DNA of 7,797 nucleotides from Planctomycetota bacterium (GTDB lineage: Bacteria > Planctomycetota > SKW154), in the NCBI GenBank assembly GCA_026418755.1, contig JAOAAR010000080.1, positions 1 through 7,797 of the forward strand, written 5' to 3'. The position numbers and the translations under genes are program-made. The notes beneath the pieces were generated by a model. It was given only the letters and a program-made list of their open reading frames with translations, had not been told where the DNA came from and ran no database searches. Shown in pieces: positions 6,116 to 7,797 of the stretch. Position 1 is the stretch's first letter. Every line of letters starts with the position of its first letter.

Positions 6116-7270
6116 ATGCTCCAGGATTGTGCGTCGAGGTTGGCGCTGTTGTCTGAACAGTTTGAGAATCTGCAGAAGATTCTCCAGATTGAGAACTACC
6201 TCAAACGGAGGGAAGAATTGAAACTTGCTATGAGTGATGCAAACTTTTTCAAGCGCCCCGAGGCGGAGAATATGCTGGCGGAATTGAAAGAGACAACGAC
6301 GCTCATAGAAGAGTTTGAATCTTGAAAAAAACTCCTTTCAGAAGCGGAGGCTCTGCTCGATATACTAAAAAAGGAAGAAGACGATGAAATGGTCGGGGAA
6401 TTGAAGCAAACCCTCGACGAACTGGGGACAAAAATTAACAACTTACGGAAAACTCTTCTATTTTCAGGAGAGCACGACAAGTCGAATGTGTATATGAGTA
6501 TTCACGCAGGGGCAGGCGGAAAGGATTCTTGTGACTGGGCGGAGATGCTTTTAAGGATGGAGATGCGCTATGCTGAGAGGAAAGGTTTGAAGGCGGAGAT
6601 AGTTTACATTCTGCCAAGCGAAGAGGGTGGCATAAAGAGCGCAACAGTTCACATAAAAGGGAGATGGGCTTTTGGATATTTACGCGGGGAAGCAGGCGTT
6701 CACAGATTGGTTCGCCTTTCACCTTTCGACGCTGCCCACAGACGCCACACTTCTTTTGCCTCAATAGATGTTGTACCGGAACTGGATACCGATATAAAGA
6801 TTGAGATTAAGAAAGAGGATTTGAAAATAGAAACATTCCGTTCAAGTGGACCTGGGGGGCAACATGTGAATGTGACCGACAGTGCGGTACGAATCACCCA
6901 CATTCCAACAGGCATAGTAGTCAGTTGTCAGCAGGAGCGTTCGCAGCACACAAACCGCCGTGTGGCGATGGATATTCTTCGGGCAAAACTGTATCAGTTG
7001 GAGGAGCAGAAGAAGCGTGAAGAGCGCGAGAAACTCCAAGGCAAGAAAGGAGAGGCTGCTTGGGGCAACCAAATCCGTTCTTATATTCTCCATCCCTACA
7101 CGCTCGTCAAAGACCACAGAACGGAGTTTGAGACTACGAATGCAAAGGCGGTGCTGGACGGTGAATTAGACGGTTTCGTTGAGGCTTTTTTAAGTCAGGA
7201 TTACAAAAAAAGGTTAACGGCGCAGATGCAGAAACCGGAGGAGCAAAGAGAGAACAAGACAGAGAAGTGA
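6116..7270 (+). CDS. prfB: peptide chain release factor 2, interrupted by an in-frame UGA at codon 70
   Basis: RF2 reads UGA and UAA in the ribosomal A site and triggers peptide release. Codons 1-69 encode most of the first half of domain 1 (NYLKRREEL and NFFKRPEAENM match RF2 blocks). Codon 70 is TGA (6323-6325), and the same frame continues KKLLSEAEALLDILKK into the rest of RF2. Numbered through the stop, the anticodon-like SPF is at 202-204 and GGQ at 247-249, close to E. coli 205-207 and 250-252, so the product is colinear. GGQ stands in SSGPGGQHVN, with Ser where E. coli K-12 has Thr246. The usual +1 frameshift site near codon 25 is missing (CTC CAG at 6182-6187). The gene could be expressed by UGA readthrough, restart at the ATG at 6389 as a truncated form, or be damaged by mutation or sequence error. 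The terminal stop is also TGA, and the 3' end overlaps a convergent gene by 57 bp. Confidence 0.85.
6323..6325 (+). other. in-frame UGA in prfB, candidate recoding (readthrough) site
   Basis: The context is GAA TCT TGA AAA AAA. Upstream and downstream parts share one frame, so no frameshift is needed: a +1 slip here meets a stop about 14 codons later and does not reach RF2. LIEEFES-UGA-KKLL lines up with LKDYVNSYKKLN of B. subtilis RF2 (from memory), placing UGA at an aromatic position. A 3' adenine is a known leaky context for UGA decoding by tryptophan tRNA. One G-to-A change from TGG would also create it. Confidence 0.6.
6332..6357 (+). other. two alternative small hairpins just after the prfB UGA
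   Basis: Hairpin A (6332-6349) pairs CTCC with GGAG, with an inner TTT/AAG stem and one bulge, and starts 6 nt after the UGA. Hairpin B (6343-6357) pairs AGCGGA with TCTGCT around a GGC loop, including one G-U pair, and starts 17 nt after the UGA. They share bases and exclude each other. Either could be chance; they are noted because downstream structure can raise readthrough. Confidence 0.25.
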
Positions 7271-7797
7271 GATGAGGATTAAATACCGCCATAGACCTGT
7301 TTTCCCCATCCTCCATCCGACAGGAGAGTGGTTCAGAAAATCTACGCTTGAAAGCAACTCTCCGCCGCAGTCGGATACAATGCGTTTCAGCCTCGCTACA
7401 TTGTTCTCAACCACTCTCTTCTCGGAGTTTAAAATGTTCACAGAGATAGTCGCGACAATTTTACCTTCATCTTCAACCAAAAGGACAGAAGATATGTCTC
7501 CTTCCAGAGATGCTTCTGCTTCGTAGACGGAAGGGGTCCTCGGCAGGAGCGGGAAATACCTGTTGCCTATAAGAAGCCTGCCGTTCTTTAAAGGCTCGCT
7601 TGCTGATGGGGCAGACAACAGAAAAACAGTCCCTTTTTCACTAGTCTGAACATCAAACCACCAGTCTCCTTCCGATGTTTTTCTAAGGACATGATCCAGC
7701 ATCCATCGCAAGAAAGAGACAAGACCATCCCAGACAAGCCACTTGGGAGCGGATGTGCTATTCAGCGCTGTGGTGAGGGCAAGTGTGACTCCTGCTC
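7214..7797 (-). CDS. C-terminal part of an unidentified membrane protein (5' end beyond the right edge)
   Basis: The frame is open from the right edge to a TAA at 7214-7216, giving about 194 codons. The TTG at 7711 is not a convincing start because the frame continues upstream with protein-like sequence (SAPKWLVWDGLVSFLRWML). Visible features: a Trp-rich segment near the visible N-terminus, a probable beta-rich middle (RLLIGNRYFPLLP, ISSVLLVEDEGKIVATISVNIL), and a C-terminal membrane helix LWRYLILISLLCLVLSLLL followed by RFLHLRR. The W..W..L..FLRW pattern and the single terminal helix with an Arg-rich end recall the tail of large VWA/glutamine-amidotransferase-like membrane proteins, but that is from memory and uncertain. 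The last 57 bp overlap the prfB 3' end in the opposite direction, and no terminator is visible between them. Confidence 0.7.
   Translation of the reverse strand, partial: AGVTLALTTALNSTSAPKWLVWDGLVSFLRWMLDHVLRKTSEGDWWFDVQTSEKGTVFLLSAPSASEPLKNGRLLIGNRYFPLLPRTPSVYEAEASLEGDISSVLLVEDEGKIVATISVNILNSEKRVVENNVARLKRIVSDCGGELLSSVDFLNHSPVGWRMGKTGLWRYLILISLLCLVLSLLLRFLHLRR

Noticed and set aside
6323..6325. UGA reassigned to Trp or Gly genome-wide
   Set aside because: miaB, the HEAT gene and prfB itself end in UGA, the other genes have no internal UGA, and a genome reading UGA as sense would be expected to lose RF2, which is otherwise intact here.
6323..6325. Selenocysteine at the UGA
   Set aside because: RF2 has no known selenocysteine at this domain-1 position, no convincing SECIS-like element is seen, and an aromatic residue fits the alignment.
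6323..6331. A classical +1 or -1 programmed frameshift at the prfB UGA
   Set aside because: The frames before and after the UGA are identical. A +1 shift hits a stop after about 14 codons and does not enter the RF2 frame.

Overview
The window looks like a bacterial chromosome segment of moderate GC content, dense with translation genes. Seven genes or gene parts read on the minus strand from about 5969 down to 1: a secreted HEAT-repeat protein, rarA, miaB, rpsB, tsf, pyrH and the first 46 codons of frr. On the plus strand, prfB (release factor 2) diverges from the HEAT gene. A truncated minus-strand gene enters from the right edge and overlaps the 3' end of prfB. The order rpsB-tsf-pyrH-frr is the widespread bacterial arrangement. 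EF-Ts is the short form. A secreted protein with an NGG-type N-terminal motif, a Lys/Glu-rich linker, HEAT repeats and a C-terminal Trp motif recalls Planctomycetota and neighbouring uncultivated lineages, but that placement is weak. All genes fit the standard bacterial code, and UGA is the terminal stop of at least miaB, the HEAT gene and prfB.

Layout. 1-140: frr start (partial). 160-915: pyrH. 952-1563: tsf. 1578-2399: rpsB, with a promoter just upstream (2433-2460) and a weaker one further up. 2541-3836: miaB. 3868-5196: rarA, which overlaps the HEAT gene 5193-5969 by ATGA. 5970-6115: compact divergent promoter region with two back-to-back near-consensus promoters. 6116-7270: prfB. 7214-7797: C-terminal part of a membrane protein, convergent with prfB.

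The most interesting feature is in prfB. In many bacteria RF2 is autoregulated by a +1 frameshift at an early CUU-UGA site, near codon 25. Here that site is absent (CTC CAG). Instead, a single in-frame UGA sits at codon 70. Reading straight through it, with no frame change, gives a colinear, catalytically complete RF2: SPF falls at residues 202-204 and GGQ at 247-249, almost the same numbering as in E. coli RF2. The UGA falls where the B. subtilis protein, as I recall it, has an aromatic residue, and it is followed by A, a known leaky UGA context. Two small hairpins can be drawn just downstream. This suggests that the UGA-specific release factor may be controlled by UGA readthrough instead of frameshifting. 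A sequencing error or a recent nonsense mutation (TGG to TGA) is the main alternative and cannot be excluded from one sequence.
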